DNA of 64,000 bases. It comes from Maribacter hydrothermalis. Its GTDB lineage: Bacteria; Bacteroidota; Bacteroidia; Flavobacteriales; Flavobacteriaceae. The stretch is taken from the NCBI RefSeq assembly GCF_001913155.1, contig NZ_CP018760.1, positions 1,860,001 through 1,924,000 on the forward strand, given 5' to 3'. Below, piece by piece: positions 53,540 to 63,211 of the stretch. The position numbers were made by a program, and so were the translations under genes. Numbering within the stretch: the first letter of the stretch is position 1; each line of letters opens with the position of its first letter. Below the pieces are notes generated by a model. It searched no databases. It saw only the letters and a list, made by a program, of their open reading frames with translations, and had not been told where the DNA came from.

Positions 53540-55672
53540 ATGAAGATCATCACCAATTTGATTAGAATATTGGTACTTTCACTTATAATATTAAGTGCCT
53601 GCACAGAAAAATCTTCAAAAGGGGACGATAAAGCCTATACTACTTGGTCATCATATCTAGGAGATTCGGGAAGAAGTCATTTTACCACACTCGAACAAAT
53701 AACACCAAATAACGTTTCTCAATTACATGTTGCTTGGCGTTACGAATCAGCAGATTGGGGACAAATGCAAATGAATCCTTTGGTAGTTGATAGTATCGTC
53801 TATGGTGTTACCGCAGCTTTAAGAGTAGTCGCTCTCCATGCCGAAACAGGAAAAGAGTTGTGGCAGTTTGGAGATTCTGTTCAAGTATGGCACTCTACAA
53901 GTAGAGGTGTCTCTTATTGGGAGAAAGATGATGATAAACGAATACTATGCACACGTGGTGCTAATCTATATGCCTTAGATGCACTTACTGGAAAGCCAGT
54001 GCCTTCTTTTGGTGTTGAAGGTAAAATTGATATGCGTTCTGGTATGCCTGATTCCGCCAAAGAAAAATTTGTTATCTCAAATACCCCAGGAACAGTATTT
54101 AAAGACCTTATAGTAATGCCTTTGCGTATATCTGAAGGTTCAGACGCTGCTCCTGGAGATGTCATGGCTTTTAATGTAATTACAGGAAAGTTAGAATGGA
54201 TTTTTCATACTATTCCACACCCAGGTGAATTAGGTTATGAAACATGGGAAGACCCTAATGCCTATAAAAATCCAACTATTGGTGCAGCTAATAATTGGGC
54301 CGGAATGGCCTTAGATGAAGAAGCAGAAATTATTTATATTCCTACTGGGTCTGCAGCCCCAGATTTTTACGGTGGAGACCGTTTAGGGAGTAATTTATTT
54401 GCTAATTCTTTAGTTGCCTTAAATGTAAATAACGGAGAATATCTATGGCATTTTCAATTTACACATCATGATATTTGGGACCGTGATCTTCCTGCCCCAC
54501 CTAATCTATTAACAGTAAAACATAATGGGCAAAAAATAAAGGCGGTAGCACAAATTACCAAACAAGGGTTTGTTTATTTATTTAACAGATTAACTGGAGA
54601 GCCTTTATTTGAAATTGAAGAAGTACCTGTGCCTCCTTCAAAATTAGTAGGTGAAAATGCTTGGCCAACACAGCCCATACCAAACAAACCTAAACCATTT
54701 GCACGGCAATCTAATGAACTAACTAAAAACGATATTAGTCCTTATGCCGACAATAAAGAAGAGCTTATAAGAATTTTTGAATCTGCAGAAAAAGAAGTTT
54801 ATAGTCCACCAAACCTGACTCCTACTTTGTTGTTGCCGGGTTATGATGGGGCAGCTGAATGGGGTGGCGCCGGTGTTGATCCCGACGATGGAATTTTATA
54901 TGTAAACTCGAATGAAATGGCCTGGAACCTTCAAATGAATATAAAGAAAACTCCAATAGAAGAACTTACCATTGGTTCAACTATTTATTCTAATAAATGT
55001 GCAACATGCCATCAACCATATAGAACTGGGGTATCATCTAGCGGTTTTCCCTCTTTAATAGATATACAACTTAAAAAAAGTAAAAATGAAATTGTTTCTA
55101 TCATTACAAATGGTAAAGGAATGATGACTGGATTTCCAACTTTATCAGCTACTGAAAAAGAGGCTTTAGTTCAGTTTTTGTTTAATGAAGAGGAAACCAA
55201 TACTAATGATAAAATGGAGATTGCATCAAGTGAAAATTTGTATGTTTATCAGCATAGTGGTTATAATAAATTCTTAGATAGTAATGGCTTACCCGGTATA
55301 TCGCCACCATGGGGAACATTGAATGCAATTGATTTAAACACTGGTGATTTTTTATGGTCAATACCTTTTGGTGAAACTTTGGAACTTAAAGAAAAAGGGT
55401 TCCCAACTACAGGTACCGAAAATTATGGTGGGCCAATTATTACAAAAAACGGACTTATACTCATCGCTGCTACCAAAGATGGTTATTTGAGGGCATTTGA
55501 TAAAAAAACAGGTACTCTTCTTTGGGAATATGAATTGCCTGCAGCTTCATTTGCAACGCCCGCTACTTATGAATATAATGGTAAACAATATATTGTTCTT
55601 GCTTGCGGTGGTGAAAAGCTAGGAACTAAAAAAGGAAATCAAATCATTGCATTTTCTTTACCTAACCCTTAA
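53540..55672 (+). CDS. PQQ-dependent dehydrogenase with inserted cytochrome c domain, lipoprotein
   Basis: A 710-residue quinoprotein (lipobox ILSAC near residue 21). An eight-bladed PQQ propeller runs through most of the length (WRYESADWGQMQMNP, NWAGMALDEEAEIIYIPTG, FTHHDIWDRDLPAPPNL, GGAGVDPDDGILYVNSNEMAWN, GTENYGGPIITKNGLILIAAT). Within it, at about 475-555, is a cytochrome c module with heme motif CATCH at 487-491 and a Met ligand probably in GMMTGFP. Such enzymes oxidise sugars or alcohols and pass electrons to the inserted heme. It follows the S10 gene by 12 bases and overlaps the NlpC gene by 11 bases. Confidence 0.88.
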   Translation: MKIITNLIRILVLSLIILSACTEKSSKGDDKAYTTWSSYLGDSGRSHFTTLEQITPNNVSQLHVAWRYESADWGQMQMNPLVVDSIVYGVTAALRVVALHAETGKELWQFGDSVQVWHSTSRGVSYWEKDDDKRILCTRGANLYALDALTGKPVPSFGVEGKIDMRSGMPDSAKEKFVISNTPGTVFKDLIVMPLRISEGSDAAPGDVMAFNVITGKLEWIFHTIPHPGELGYETWEDPNAYKNPTIGAANNWAGMALDEEAEIIYIPTGSAAPDFYGGDRLGSNLFANSLVALNVNNGEYLWHFQFTHHDIWDRDLPAPPNLLTVKHNGQKIKAVAQITKQGFVYLFNRLTGEPLFEIEEVPVPPSKLVGENAWPTQPIPNKPKPFARQSNELTKNDISPYADNKEELIRIFESAEKEVYSPPNLTPTLLLPGYDGAAEWGGAGVDPDDGILYVNSNEMAWNLQMNIKKTPIEELTIGSTIYSNKCATCHQPYRTGVSSSGFPSLIDIQLKKSKNEIVSIITNGKGMMTGFPTLSATEKEALVQFLFNEEETNTNDKMEIASSENLYVYQHSGYNKFLDSNGLPGISPPWGTLNAIDLNTGDFLWSIPFGETLELKEKGFPTTGTENYGGPIITKNGLILIAATKDGYLRAFDKKTGTLLWEYELPAASFATPATYEYNGKQYIVLACGGEKLGTKKGNQIIAFSLPNP

Positions 55673-56855
55673 TAGTATCTCGTTTTTTAAGATTAATAAT
55701 ATTTTTATCCTCCATATTAAGTATTCTTTTCGACCTCAAATAGCGGCCAACATTAAATTCATCAAAGTTCGGAGAATTTTTATCTACACTACTTATCCGT
55801 ACCATATTCGACGAATGTATAAATTTATTATCCCCAATCCACATACCAACATGTACCACTTTTTCTGTGGTAGTTTCGGTAGCTTTTCGTCCAAAAAACA
55901 ACAAATCCCCCTTTTCTAACTTACTAAAATCTGAAATAGAGTCTATAGATTTACCGGCATGCACTTGTTGCGATGCATCACGTGGTATGACCATTCCATT
56001 TAAATAATAAATAGTCTTGGTAAAACCACTACAGTCTACTCCTTTGGTTGACGTGCCTCCCCACAAATATGGAACACCAATTAATGTTTTAGAGATTGCT
56101 ATCAATGAATCAGCTTCAAAATCTAAATTAGACAACCATGTATTATAATCTTCAGCTTCATTTTTACGTACAAAAGCTTTTCTACCATCAGGAAATTCAA
56201 CTTTATAAAAACCATTTTCTTCATTTAAAAACTTTAATATATTACCAGCTACTAAATCAGAAACAATGCTTTCTTCATCTATAGTATTATATGCATGACC
56301 ATAGGTTTTAGTATATATAATCTTTTTTGAAGTTGTCCATTGCAATAAACTTTCCTCATTCATTAACTGAATTCCACCGGAATCTACCCATGCTAAATAA
56401 TCATCCGGTGTTTGTATCAAATACCAATCTCCATCATTTTTTAAAACATTCACTTCAGTACCAAGAATAGCTTGTGTTGCCAACTCTGCAGAGTGCTTTG
56501 GGTTACTTCTTAAATTAGCTGCTGAAATATTAATAACTGCTTTTGTTTTTCCCTTTAAATCCAATGATGGAAGTATTTTAATATGGTCTTCTACCTCAAT
56601 ACCTTTTTTATGTAAAACCGCTTTCAGAGAATCCACAGCATTTGGTAAATTACTTTCGCCTACTAATGTAAAATTTGAAGAACCAGATAAAACATCTATA
56701 TTAAAAAGTGCTGTCCGTTTATCTGGAGCAAAGTGTTTTTTAACACTTTCTACCTCCCGAACCAGAATATTTTTTTCCTCAATATTGATGCCACAGGACA
56801 TATTTAATAATATCAAAATCAATACATAAGCTTTATGGTACAGTGTTGTCTTCAT
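55662..56855 (-). CDS. NlpC/P60 (C40) cell-wall peptidase lipoprotein with SH3 domains
   Basis: A 397-residue lipoprotein (lipobox LNMSC, Cys21). Two SH3-like domains lie at about 105-165 and 180-235 (NLRSNPKHSAELATQAILG, TKTYGHAYN), followed by an NlpC/P60 domain with C275 (GVDCSGFTK), H335 (VVHVGMW) and H347 (FIHSSN). It hydrolyses peptide bonds in peptidoglycan stem peptides, probably gamma-D-Glu-diaminopimelate. Convergent with the PQQ dehydrogenase (11-base overlap) and divergent from the DNA methyltransferase gene. Confidence 0.9.
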   Translation of the reverse strand: MKTTLYHKAYVLILILLNMSCGINIEEKNILVREVESVKKHFAPDKRTALFNIDVLSGSSNFTLVGESNLPNAVDSLKAVLHKKGIEVEDHIKILPSLDLKGKTKAVINISAANLRSNPKHSAELATQAILGTEVNVLKNDGDWYLIQTPDDYLAWVDSGGIQLMNEESLLQWTTSKKIIYTKTYGHAYNTIDEESIVSDLVAGNILKFLNEENGFYKVEFPDGRKAFVRKNEAEDYNTWLSNLDFEADSLIAISKTLIGVPYLWGGTSTKGVDCSGFTKTIYYLNGMVIPRDASQQVHAGKSIDSISDFSKLEKGDLLFFGRKATETTTEKVVHVGMWIGDNKFIHSSNMVRISSVDKNSPNFDEFNVGRYLRSKRILNMEDKNIINLKKRDTIKG

Positions 56856-56911
56856 GCCTAAAATAGTTTCTTATAGTATTAGCCTTGTGAATTTATGTAA
56901 TTTTATCGCAA

Positions 56912-58141
56912 ATGAAGAAACTTAAGGTCATAGAACTTTTTGCAGGTGTTGGCGGATTTCGTTTAGCCCTTGAAGATACTAATGCGTATTCTGTAGTTTA
57001 TAGTAATCAGTGGGAACCTAGTACAAAAACACAGCATGCTTCTTTAGTTTACGAAGCTAGGTTTGGAAAGCAAAACCATAGTAATAAAGATATTTCCGAA
57101 GTGGTTACCAAAGATATTCCTGATGCAGATATGTTAGTCGGTGGCTTTCCTTGCCAAGATTATTCTGTGGCAACAACATTACAAAACTCCAAAGGTTTAA
57201 TTGGTAAAAAAGGAGTTTTATGGTGGACAATTCATAGAATATTATCAGAGAAAAAAAATGCTCCTAAATATTTATTTCTAGAAAATGTAGACCGGTTGCT
57301 TAAATCTCCGTCAAACCAAAGAGGAAGAGATTTCGCAATTATGCTTAAAAGCCTTGATGATTTAGGGTATGCTGTAGAATGGAGGGTAATTAATGCTGCT
57401 GATTATGGTATGCCTCAACGGCGGCGACGAATTTTCTTTTTAGGATATCATAAATCTACGGCGCTTTACAAACAGTTTAAAAAGAACACGCCAAAAGAAT
57501 GGATTTTTGAATCTGGTACAATAACATCTGCATTTCCAATTTCCAGTACTTCTTCTCTGATAACATCTTTTACTATTGATGAGGATTTAGTTTCATTATC
57601 AGAAAATTTTAATGTTGGTGCTAAATTATCTCCATTCCAAAATACAGGTGTTTTTATAGATGGAAAAGTATATACTACTAAAACCACTCCTAATTTTGAT
57701 GGAAAAAGAACCGTTTTAGAAGATATATTAGAAAAAGGTAATATAGCTGAAGAATATTATATTAAAGAAAATGCATATGAAAAATGGGAATATTTAAAAG
57801 GAGCAAAAAAAGAAACACGAACTGCCAAAACTGGTTATTCGTATAGTTACAGCGAAGGAAGAATGATTTTTCCGGATGCCCTAGACAATGCATCAAGAAC
57901 CATTATAACTGGGGAAGGTGGTAAAAGTCCGTCACGTTTTAAGCACGTTATTCAAACTAAAAAGGGATTACGACGATTAACTCCAATAGAACTAGAACGT
58001 TTAAACATGTTCCCCGATAACCATACCTTTTTAGAAGGTATTTCAAATACCAAAAGAGCTTTTTTTATGGGTAATGCATTAGTCGTTGGGGTTGTTCAAA
58101 AAATAGGTCAGATTTTAGCCAAGAAAATAAGTGAATCATGA
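56912..58141 (+). CDS. C5-cytosine DNA methyltransferase of a type II R-M system
   Basis: A 409-residue m5C methyltransferase with ordered motifs: I (IELFAGVGGFRLALE), IV with the catalytic C81 (GGFPCQDYS), VI (FLENVDRLLKS), VIII (QRRRRIFFLGYH) and X at the end (RAFFMGNALVV). The region between VIII and IX (about 190-340) is the target-recognition domain. The start ATG at 56912 precedes motif I by 8 residues. Its stop overlaps the next start (ATGA), and the next gene looks like its restriction enzyme. The recognition sequence cannot be deduced from sequence alone. Confidence 0.9.
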   Translation: MKKLKVIELFAGVGGFRLALEDTNAYSVVYSNQWEPSTKTQHASLVYEARFGKQNHSNKDISEVVTKDIPDADMLVGGFPCQDYSVATTLQNSKGLIGKKGVLWWTIHRILSEKKNAPKYLFLENVDRLLKSPSNQRGRDFAIMLKSLDDLGYAVEWRVINAADYGMPQRRRRIFFLGYHKSTALYKQFKKNTPKEWIFESGTITSAFPISSTSSLITSFTIDEDLVSLSENFNVGAKLSPFQNTGVFIDGKVYTTKTTPNFDGKRTVLEDILEKGNIAEEYYIKENAYEKWEYLKGAKKETRTAKTGYSYSYSEGRMIFPDALDNASRTIITGEGGKSPSRFKHVIQTKKGLRRLTPIELERLNMFPDNHTFLEGISNTKRAFFMGNALVVGVVQKIGQILAKKISES

Positions 58142-58746
58142 AAAGCAAGTTCGCATCTGATTTAAAAAAAGAGAAACAACTTTCTTTATTATTAGATGTG
58201 TACTATAAAAAACAGTTATTCTCTTACAGCACAACCCGTGTACATGATATTAAAAACCAATTAGCTGGTATAGACGTTCAGTTTATACATAACCATACCA
58301 AGGTTATTTACAATATTGATGAAAAAGCACAACTAGATTATATAAATGAGGATTTACCAACATTTGCATTTGAGTTAGGATACCACAAGAACAATATTTA
58401 TAAACAAGGTTGGCTTTTCGATGAAGATAAAGAAACAGATTTTTATGCTTTAGTTACTGCTATTTACGAAGACGAACCAGGAGTATATACCAGTTGTAAA
58501 ATAACATTGGTTAATAGAAGTAAACTGTGTTCTTTTTTAATTCAATTAAAATTAACAAAGCAAATTTTAGATAAGTATTGTGATGAAAATAAGAACATTA
58601 ACGGTAAACTAAAGCTAGCTGAATTAAATAGTAGAAATGAGGGTTATTTATATTTTTCAAAAAAGAATAAAGCCGAAAAACCAATTAATCTAATACTAAA
58701 ATTAGACTTTTTAATTGAACAAGGAATTGCTAAACGATTGGTTTAA
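58138..58746 (+). CDS. Probable PD-(D/E)XK restriction endonuclease paired with the methyltransferase
   Basis: A 202-residue protein of unknown family. Starting 4 bases before the methyltransferase stop (ATGA), it is translationally coupled. It has a plausible PD-(D/E)XK core: D46 in LAGIDVQF, then D61-E62-K63 in NIDEKAQ after a 15-residue gap, with a following hydrophobic strand TFAFELGY. This is the order and spacing of many type II endonucleases. No sequence-family match is recognised; the call rests on motif pattern and position. Confidence 0.55.
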   Translation: MKSKFASDLKKEKQLSLLLDVYYKKQLFSYSTTRVHDIKNQLAGIDVQFIHNHTKVIYNIDEKAQLDYINEDLPTFAFELGYHKNNIYKQGWLFDEDKETDFYALVTAIYEDEPGVYTSCKITLVNRSKLCSFLIQLKLTKQILDKYCDENKNINGKLKLAELNSRNEGYLYFSKKNKAEKPINLILKLDFLIEQGIAKRLV

Positions 58747-58826
58747 AAATATGTCTTTTAGCACAACATATTGTTAATCAGCGTTTAAAATTTGGAATTC
58801 TCGTTTTTTTTGTTATTTTACTAGGT

Positions 58827-59201
58827 ATGGTAAAAGTAGAAAAGTCAGAAAATATAGCGTTTTTAGAAAAATCAATACAGCATTTAGAAGCTACTGGTTT
58901 CGAGAATATTAAAGCCGATATGGAAGGTTATGAAACCCCTAAATCATACTCCAGAAAAGGTAAAAATGATAATATTACTCCAGATATTGTTGCTATTAAA
59001 AATGGTAGAAAATACTATTTCGATATTAGTCTTAAATCTCCAAAAACTAGATTATTAAAATCTAAATGGTTGTTTTTAGATACCTTGAGTAGAATGAACT
59101 CTAACCGATTTAGAATTATTACGACTAAAGGGCATTATAAATTTACAGATAATATGCTTGAAGATATTAACCTTAGTAACAAAACCCCTATTAAAATATA
59201 G
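58827..59201 (+). CDS. Small nuclease-fold-like protein, function unknown
   Basis: A 124-residue protein reading MVKVEKSENIAFLEKSIQHL at its start. Residues 48-72 (DNITPDIVAIKNG then YYFDISLKSPK) resemble a PD-(D/E)XK core, with P52-D53 and D66, but the final Lys sits four residues after D66 rather than two, so catalysis is uncertain. It lies 80 bases after the R-M pair on the same strand. I favour a host gene beside the R-M pair over a third R-M component because its start has its own upstream gap. A convergent GNAT gene and terminator follow. Confidence 0.55.
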   Translation: MVKVEKSENIAFLEKSIQHLEATGFENIKADMEGYETPKSYSRKGKNDNITPDIVAIKNGRKYYFDISLKSPKTRLLKSKWLFLDTLSRMNSNRFRIITTKGHYKFTDNMLEDINLSNKTPIKI

Positions 59202-59261
59202 GACTCTGTAATGGAATATATTTCATACCCTTCTAGGTAAAATTTGAAAATAAAAATTTGT

Positions 59262-59290
59262 AAAAATGACCGTTAAAAACGGTCATTTTT
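59262..59290. terminator. Bidirectional terminator between convergent genes
   Basis: A 13-bp perfect stem (59262-59274 with 59278-59290) with an A tract on one side and a T tract on the other serves both the small nuclease-like gene (plus) and the acetyltransferase gene (minus). Confidence 0.85.
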
Positions 59291-59295
59291 AATTT

Positions 59296-59739
59296 TTAAT
59301 TTTTAATCATTGCAATATGTGGAATTCCATCTTCTAAATAGCCTTCACCTATTGTTCTAAAGCCTAATTCCGTATAAAATTTAGTTAAATAAACCTGAGC
59401 TGATATTTTAATATCATCTTCATTAAATTTTTCTTTTACAGCGTTAATGGATGCTTGCATGATATCCTTCCCATAACCATAATTTCTATATTCTTTATGT
59501 ACGGCAACCCTACCAATACTAGACTCGTTAAAATAATAACCAGGTTTAAATATTCTAGTATAAGCAACAATCTTATTATTATTATAACCTATTACATGAA
59601 TTGCTTTATCATCTTTCCCATCTAAATCTTGATAAACACAATCTTGTTCAACAACAAAAATTTCAGTTCTAAGTTGAAGTACTTCATAAAGTTCTAATGT
59701 TGTTATTTCACCAAATTCTTTTACTTTAATATCTAACAT
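59296..59739 (-). CDS. GNAT acetyltransferase (ElaA family)
   Basis: A 147-residue GNAT-fold protein. ElaA-like features are TLELYEVLQLRTEIFVVEQDCVYQDLDG at the start, and the acetyl-CoA pyrophosphate loop VAVHKEYRNYGYGKDIMQ (R/Q-x-x-G-x-G/A pattern). The C-terminal half (FYTELGFRTIGEGYLEDGIPHIAMIK) is also typical. The acceptor substrate is unknown. Convergent with the small nuclease-like gene. Confidence 0.85.
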   Translation of the reverse strand: MLDIKVKEFGEITTLELYEVLQLRTEIFVVEQDCVYQDLDGKDDKAIHVIGYNNNKIVAYTRIFKPGYYFNESSIGRVAVHKEYRNYGYGKDIMQASINAVKEKFNEDDIKISAQVYLTKFYTELGFRTIGEGYLEDGIPHIAMIKN

Positions 59740-59848
59740 AAATATGCTTAATTAAGTGATATTGTTTACAACTTATATATTGTAAGTACTTGTTTTAAAA
59801 CAGATTATAGTAATACTCCTTAGGTTATTAACATTACTATACTACTTA

Positions 59849-60280
59849 TTATTGAAGTGGTATTTTTTCTATTCTACGTTCATGTCTACCACCAGAAAAA
59901 GGCGTGTTTATAAACGTTGAAATCATTTCCAGTGCTTGCGGCAATGCTATGTATCTAGCAGGTAAACTAATAATGTTAGCGTCGTTATGCTCTCTTGCTA
60001 ATTGGGTTATTTCTTTGGTCCAACATAAAGCAGCTCTAACATTTTGTTGTTTATTAGCAGTCATACAAGCTCCATTACCACTACCACAAATTAAAATTCC
60101 AAAATCTACGATTCCTTTTTCAACATCTTGAGCAACAGGATGAGCAAAATCTGGATAATCAACACTATCCGTACCATCGGTACCATAGTTTATAACTTCA
60201 ATTTGTTTTGATTTTAATAAACCAAGTATAGCTAGCTTATACTCAGTACCCGCATGGTCATTACCAATAGCTATTTTCAT
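59849..60280 (-). CDS. rpiB: Ribose 5-phosphate isomerase B
   Basis: A 143-residue RpiB/LacAB fold protein: IGNDHAGTEYK with His9, YPDFAHPVAQDV, the catalytic Cys65 in LICGSGNG, and HNDANIISLPARYIAL. Interconverts ribose 5-phosphate and ribulose 5-phosphate in the pentose phosphate pathway. Normal family length. Its upstream AT-rich region is shared with rnr. Confidence 0.94.
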   Translation of the reverse strand: MKIAIGNDHAGTEYKLAILGLLKSKQIEVINYGTDGTDSVDYPDFAHPVAQDVEKGIVDFGILICGSGNGACMTANKQQNVRAALCWTKEITQLAREHNDANIISLPARYIALPQALEMISTFINTPFSGGRHERRIEKIPLQ

Positions 60281-60928
60281 TAAGTGTATTATTTATAGGT
60301 TAATAGTTCATAATTTATCATACGGGGGATCGATAAAATGCAGGCTAAAGGTACAATAATCGAACATTGACAACAAAATTTAAGCACTTGACAACATTTG
60401 TTTTTAAATAAAATTTAATAGTTGTTAATTACTATGTTATAAGCATGGTTTTCTTCATGCATAAATTGTTTAAAAAAACATAGTTAAATATTTGCTTTTT
60501 AATATTGGCTTCTGCTTACATTTTTAATCTTCTAAAGAAGAATTAAAATATTAGAAAGTATTAGTACTTTTTCATCAAAAAAATGCTCCTAGTTAACATT
60601 AAAATTACATTTAGTTATTAATAAAATTATGTTAATAGCCGTTATCAACCATAACTAATAACTTCTCAAAATACTGATTTTCAATTATCAATTAGTATTT
60701 ATAGCTGTCAACAACTTTTAGTATTTCACTAATTCAAACATTTTAGAAATAAGTTATACCTGTTGTTAACAGACTATAATAATCATCAAAATTTAATTTA
60801 ATTTAAAAGAAAAAATGGCAATTATGATATATATGTTAATAACAACATTTGAGCATCACTATTCTATAAAGGGTTAATTAATTGGTAGTGGATTATAATT
60901 CGTAATTTTCCAACAAATAATAAGTTTA
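60281..60928. other. AT-rich 648-base region between divergent rpiB and rnr
   Basis: No gene of normal size is visible. Two exact TTGACAACA repeats (60367-60375 and 60388-60396) are 21 bases apart, two helical turns, which suggests a dimeric protein site. Related TGTTAACA-type strings recur (near 60591, 60761 and 60835). A 20-codon ORF (60815-60877) with a purine-rich lead (AAAAGAAAAA) lies just before rnr. The divergent promoters must be here. Confidence 0.45.
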
Positions 60929-63121
60929 ATGTCGAAAAGAAACAAGAAGGCGAAGAACCATAGAAAGAATGAAATAACAAGAGGAATTTTTACCGTTCTA
61001 GAAAAAGAACCAAGTAAGAGTTTTAATTATAAGCAAATAGCCGCCAAGATAGATATAACAAGTGCTGAAGATAGAAATCTTCTTATAAAAAGATTAACTG
61101 AATTAAATGAAAAGAAACGTATTCAGCAAGTTGATCGTGGGCAATATAAAGTTTTAGAAAATACAAAATCGTACCACGAAGGAACTGTAGATCTAACGGG
61201 AAAAGGCAATGCTTATATTGTTGTTGAAGGTATGGATGATGATATTTTTATTCCATCTAATAAAATAAACAAAGCTTTTCATAAAGATAAAGTTGAAGTT
61301 TATATATATCCTAGAAGTAAAAGTAAAAAGTTAGAAGGTGAAATAGTAAAAGTAATTGAACGGTATAAAACTACTTTTGTAGGTATTGTGGATATGCAAA
61401 AAACATTTGCATTTGTACGACCAACAGACTTTAGAATGTACACCGATATTTTTGTTTCGATTGATAAATTAAATGGAGCTAAAAATGGTGAAAAGGTAAT
61501 AGTGGAAATTACGGATTGGCCAGATGATGTTGATTCTCCTTTTGGTAAAGTAACAGAAGTACTTGGAATTCCAGGAGAACACGATACAGAAATACACTCT
61601 ATTTTAGCAGAATATGGATTACCATATTCCTTCCCAACTGAAGTTCAGCGTTTTGCCGATGACATAGATACAAGTATTAAACAAGAAGAAATTCTTAAAA
61701 GAAGAGATGTAAGGGACGTCCTTACATTTACAATTGATCCTAAAGATGCTAAAGATTTTGATGACGCACTTTCTTTTCAAGTTTTAGATAATGGCAATTA
61801 TGAAATAGGAATTCATATTGCCGATGTTTCGCATTATTTAGAAAAAGAAACCATATTGGATGATGAGGCCTATGAAAGGGCAACATCTGTATATTTGGTT
61901 GATAGGGTAGTTCCTATGTTGCCAGAAGTTTTATCAAATAATGCTTGTTCGTTAAGACCAAACGAAGAAAAATATACGTTTTCTGCTATTTTTGAGCTGG
62001 ATACTAATGCAATAATTAAAAATCAGTGGTTTGGGCGTACTGTAATCAATTCTAATGAACGTTTTGCGTATGAAGAAGCTCAGTATATCTTAGAAACTGG
62101 TAAAGGTAACATACCGCAAGAAATATCTATTAGAGAATCTGCTTACGAGGTTTCCAATGATGTTGTTCATGCAACCTTGGAAATGGACCGCCTAGCAAAG
62201 ATTATGCGTGAAAAGCGAATGGATTTAGGTGCATTATCTTTCGATAAAGTGGAAGTACGTTTCAATCTTGATGAAAATAGTGAACCGATAGGAGTTTATT
62301 TTAAAGAATCTAAAGATGCCAATAAGCTAATAGAAGAATTCATGCTTTTAGCTAATAGAAAAGTTGCTGAATTTATTGGTAAACAAAAACCTAAAAAGAC
62401 TTTTGTTTACAGAATACATGATGATCCGGATCCAGATAAGTTAATGGCTTTAAATGGAATTGTATCTAAATTTGGACATAAATTGGATTTTAAGGATAAA
62501 AAATCTATCAGTTCATCTTTAAATCAACTTTTGCAAGATGTAAAAGGTAAAAAAGAACAGAATATGGTGGATACACTTACAATTCGCAGTATGAGTAAGG
62601 CAGTTTATACTATTGATAATATTGGCCATTATGGTTTAGCATTCGATTATTATACACATTTTACATCACCAATTAGAAGATATCCTGATGTTATGGTACA
62701 TCGTTTATTGCAGCATTATCTAGATGGTGGAGCTTCCGCTAAAGAAGAAGAGTTCCAGAAAAAGTGTAAACATTCTTCAGATATGGAATATTTAGCTTCC
62801 AGTGCGGAACGTGATTCTATAAAGTATATGCAAATTAAATTTATGCAGGATCATAAAGATGAGGAATTTCGTGGGGTTATTAGTGGTGTTACAGAATGGG
62901 GAATTTATGTAGAAATTATTTCGAATAAATGTGAAGGTATGATTCGTATTCGTGACATAAAAGGAGATTATTATATATTTGATGAGAAGCAATATGCCAT
63001 AATTGGAGAGCGTACCAAGAATAAATATCAGTTAGGTGATGAAGTTACTGTTATGGTAAAAAGCACTGATTTAATTAAAAGACATCTAGATTTTGTTTTG
63101 ATTCCTGACCCTAATAATTAA
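60929..63121 (+). CDS. rnr: Ribonuclease R
   Basis: A 730-residue exoribonuclease of normal family plan: N-terminal winged-helix domain (about 10-70), two cold-shock domains (75-215), the RNB catalytic domain (about 255-585) and a C-terminal S1 domain (about 640-725). The catalytic acidic cluster lies in DPKDAKDFDDAL (D270, D276, D278, D279). It degrades structured RNA 3' to 5' and helps remove defective rRNA and tRNA. The ATG at 60929 gives MSKRNKKAK. A GIN-domain gene follows. Confidence 0.95.
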   Translation: MSKRNKKAKNHRKNEITRGIFTVLEKEPSKSFNYKQIAAKIDITSAEDRNLLIKRLTELNEKKRIQQVDRGQYKVLENTKSYHEGTVDLTGKGNAYIVVEGMDDDIFIPSNKINKAFHKDKVEVYIYPRSKSKKLEGEIVKVIERYKTTFVGIVDMQKTFAFVRPTDFRMYTDIFVSIDKLNGAKNGEKVIVEITDWPDDVDSPFGKVTEVLGIPGEHDTEIHSILAEYGLPYSFPTEVQRFADDIDTSIKQEEILKRRDVRDVLTFTIDPKDAKDFDDALSFQVLDNGNYEIGIHIADVSHYLEKETILDDEAYERATSVYLVDRVVPMLPEVLSNNACSLRPNEEKYTFSAIFELDTNAIIKNQWFGRTVINSNERFAYEEAQYILETGKGNIPQEISIRESAYEVSNDVVHATLEMDRLAKIMREKRMDLGALSFDKVEVRFNLDENSEPIGVYFKESKDANKLIEEFMLLANRKVAEFIGKQKPKKTFVYRIHDDPDPDKLMALNGIVSKFGHKLDFKDKKSISSSLNQLLQDVKGKKEQNMVDTLTIRSMSKAVYTIDNIGHYGLAFDYYTHFTSPIRRYPDVMVHRLLQHYLDGGASAKEEEFQKKCKHSSDMEYLASSAERDSIKYMQIKFMQDHKDEEFRGVISGVTEWGIYVEIISNKCEGMIRIRDIKGDYYIFDEKQYAIIGERTKNKYQLGDEVTVMVKSTDLIKRHLDFVLIPDPNN

Positions 63122-63211
63122 TTTGGAATGAAATTTGGTATAAGGTGACTGTATTAGAAGGGTAACTTAAAATTTAGTTGCAACTCTATTAAACAAATTT
63201 ATACGTAAAGA

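Noticed and set aside
60281..60928. Possible replication origin
   Set aside because: AT-rich with repeats, but no convincing DnaA box array and no dnaA or other origin-linked gene nearby. Skew cannot be judged from this window alone.
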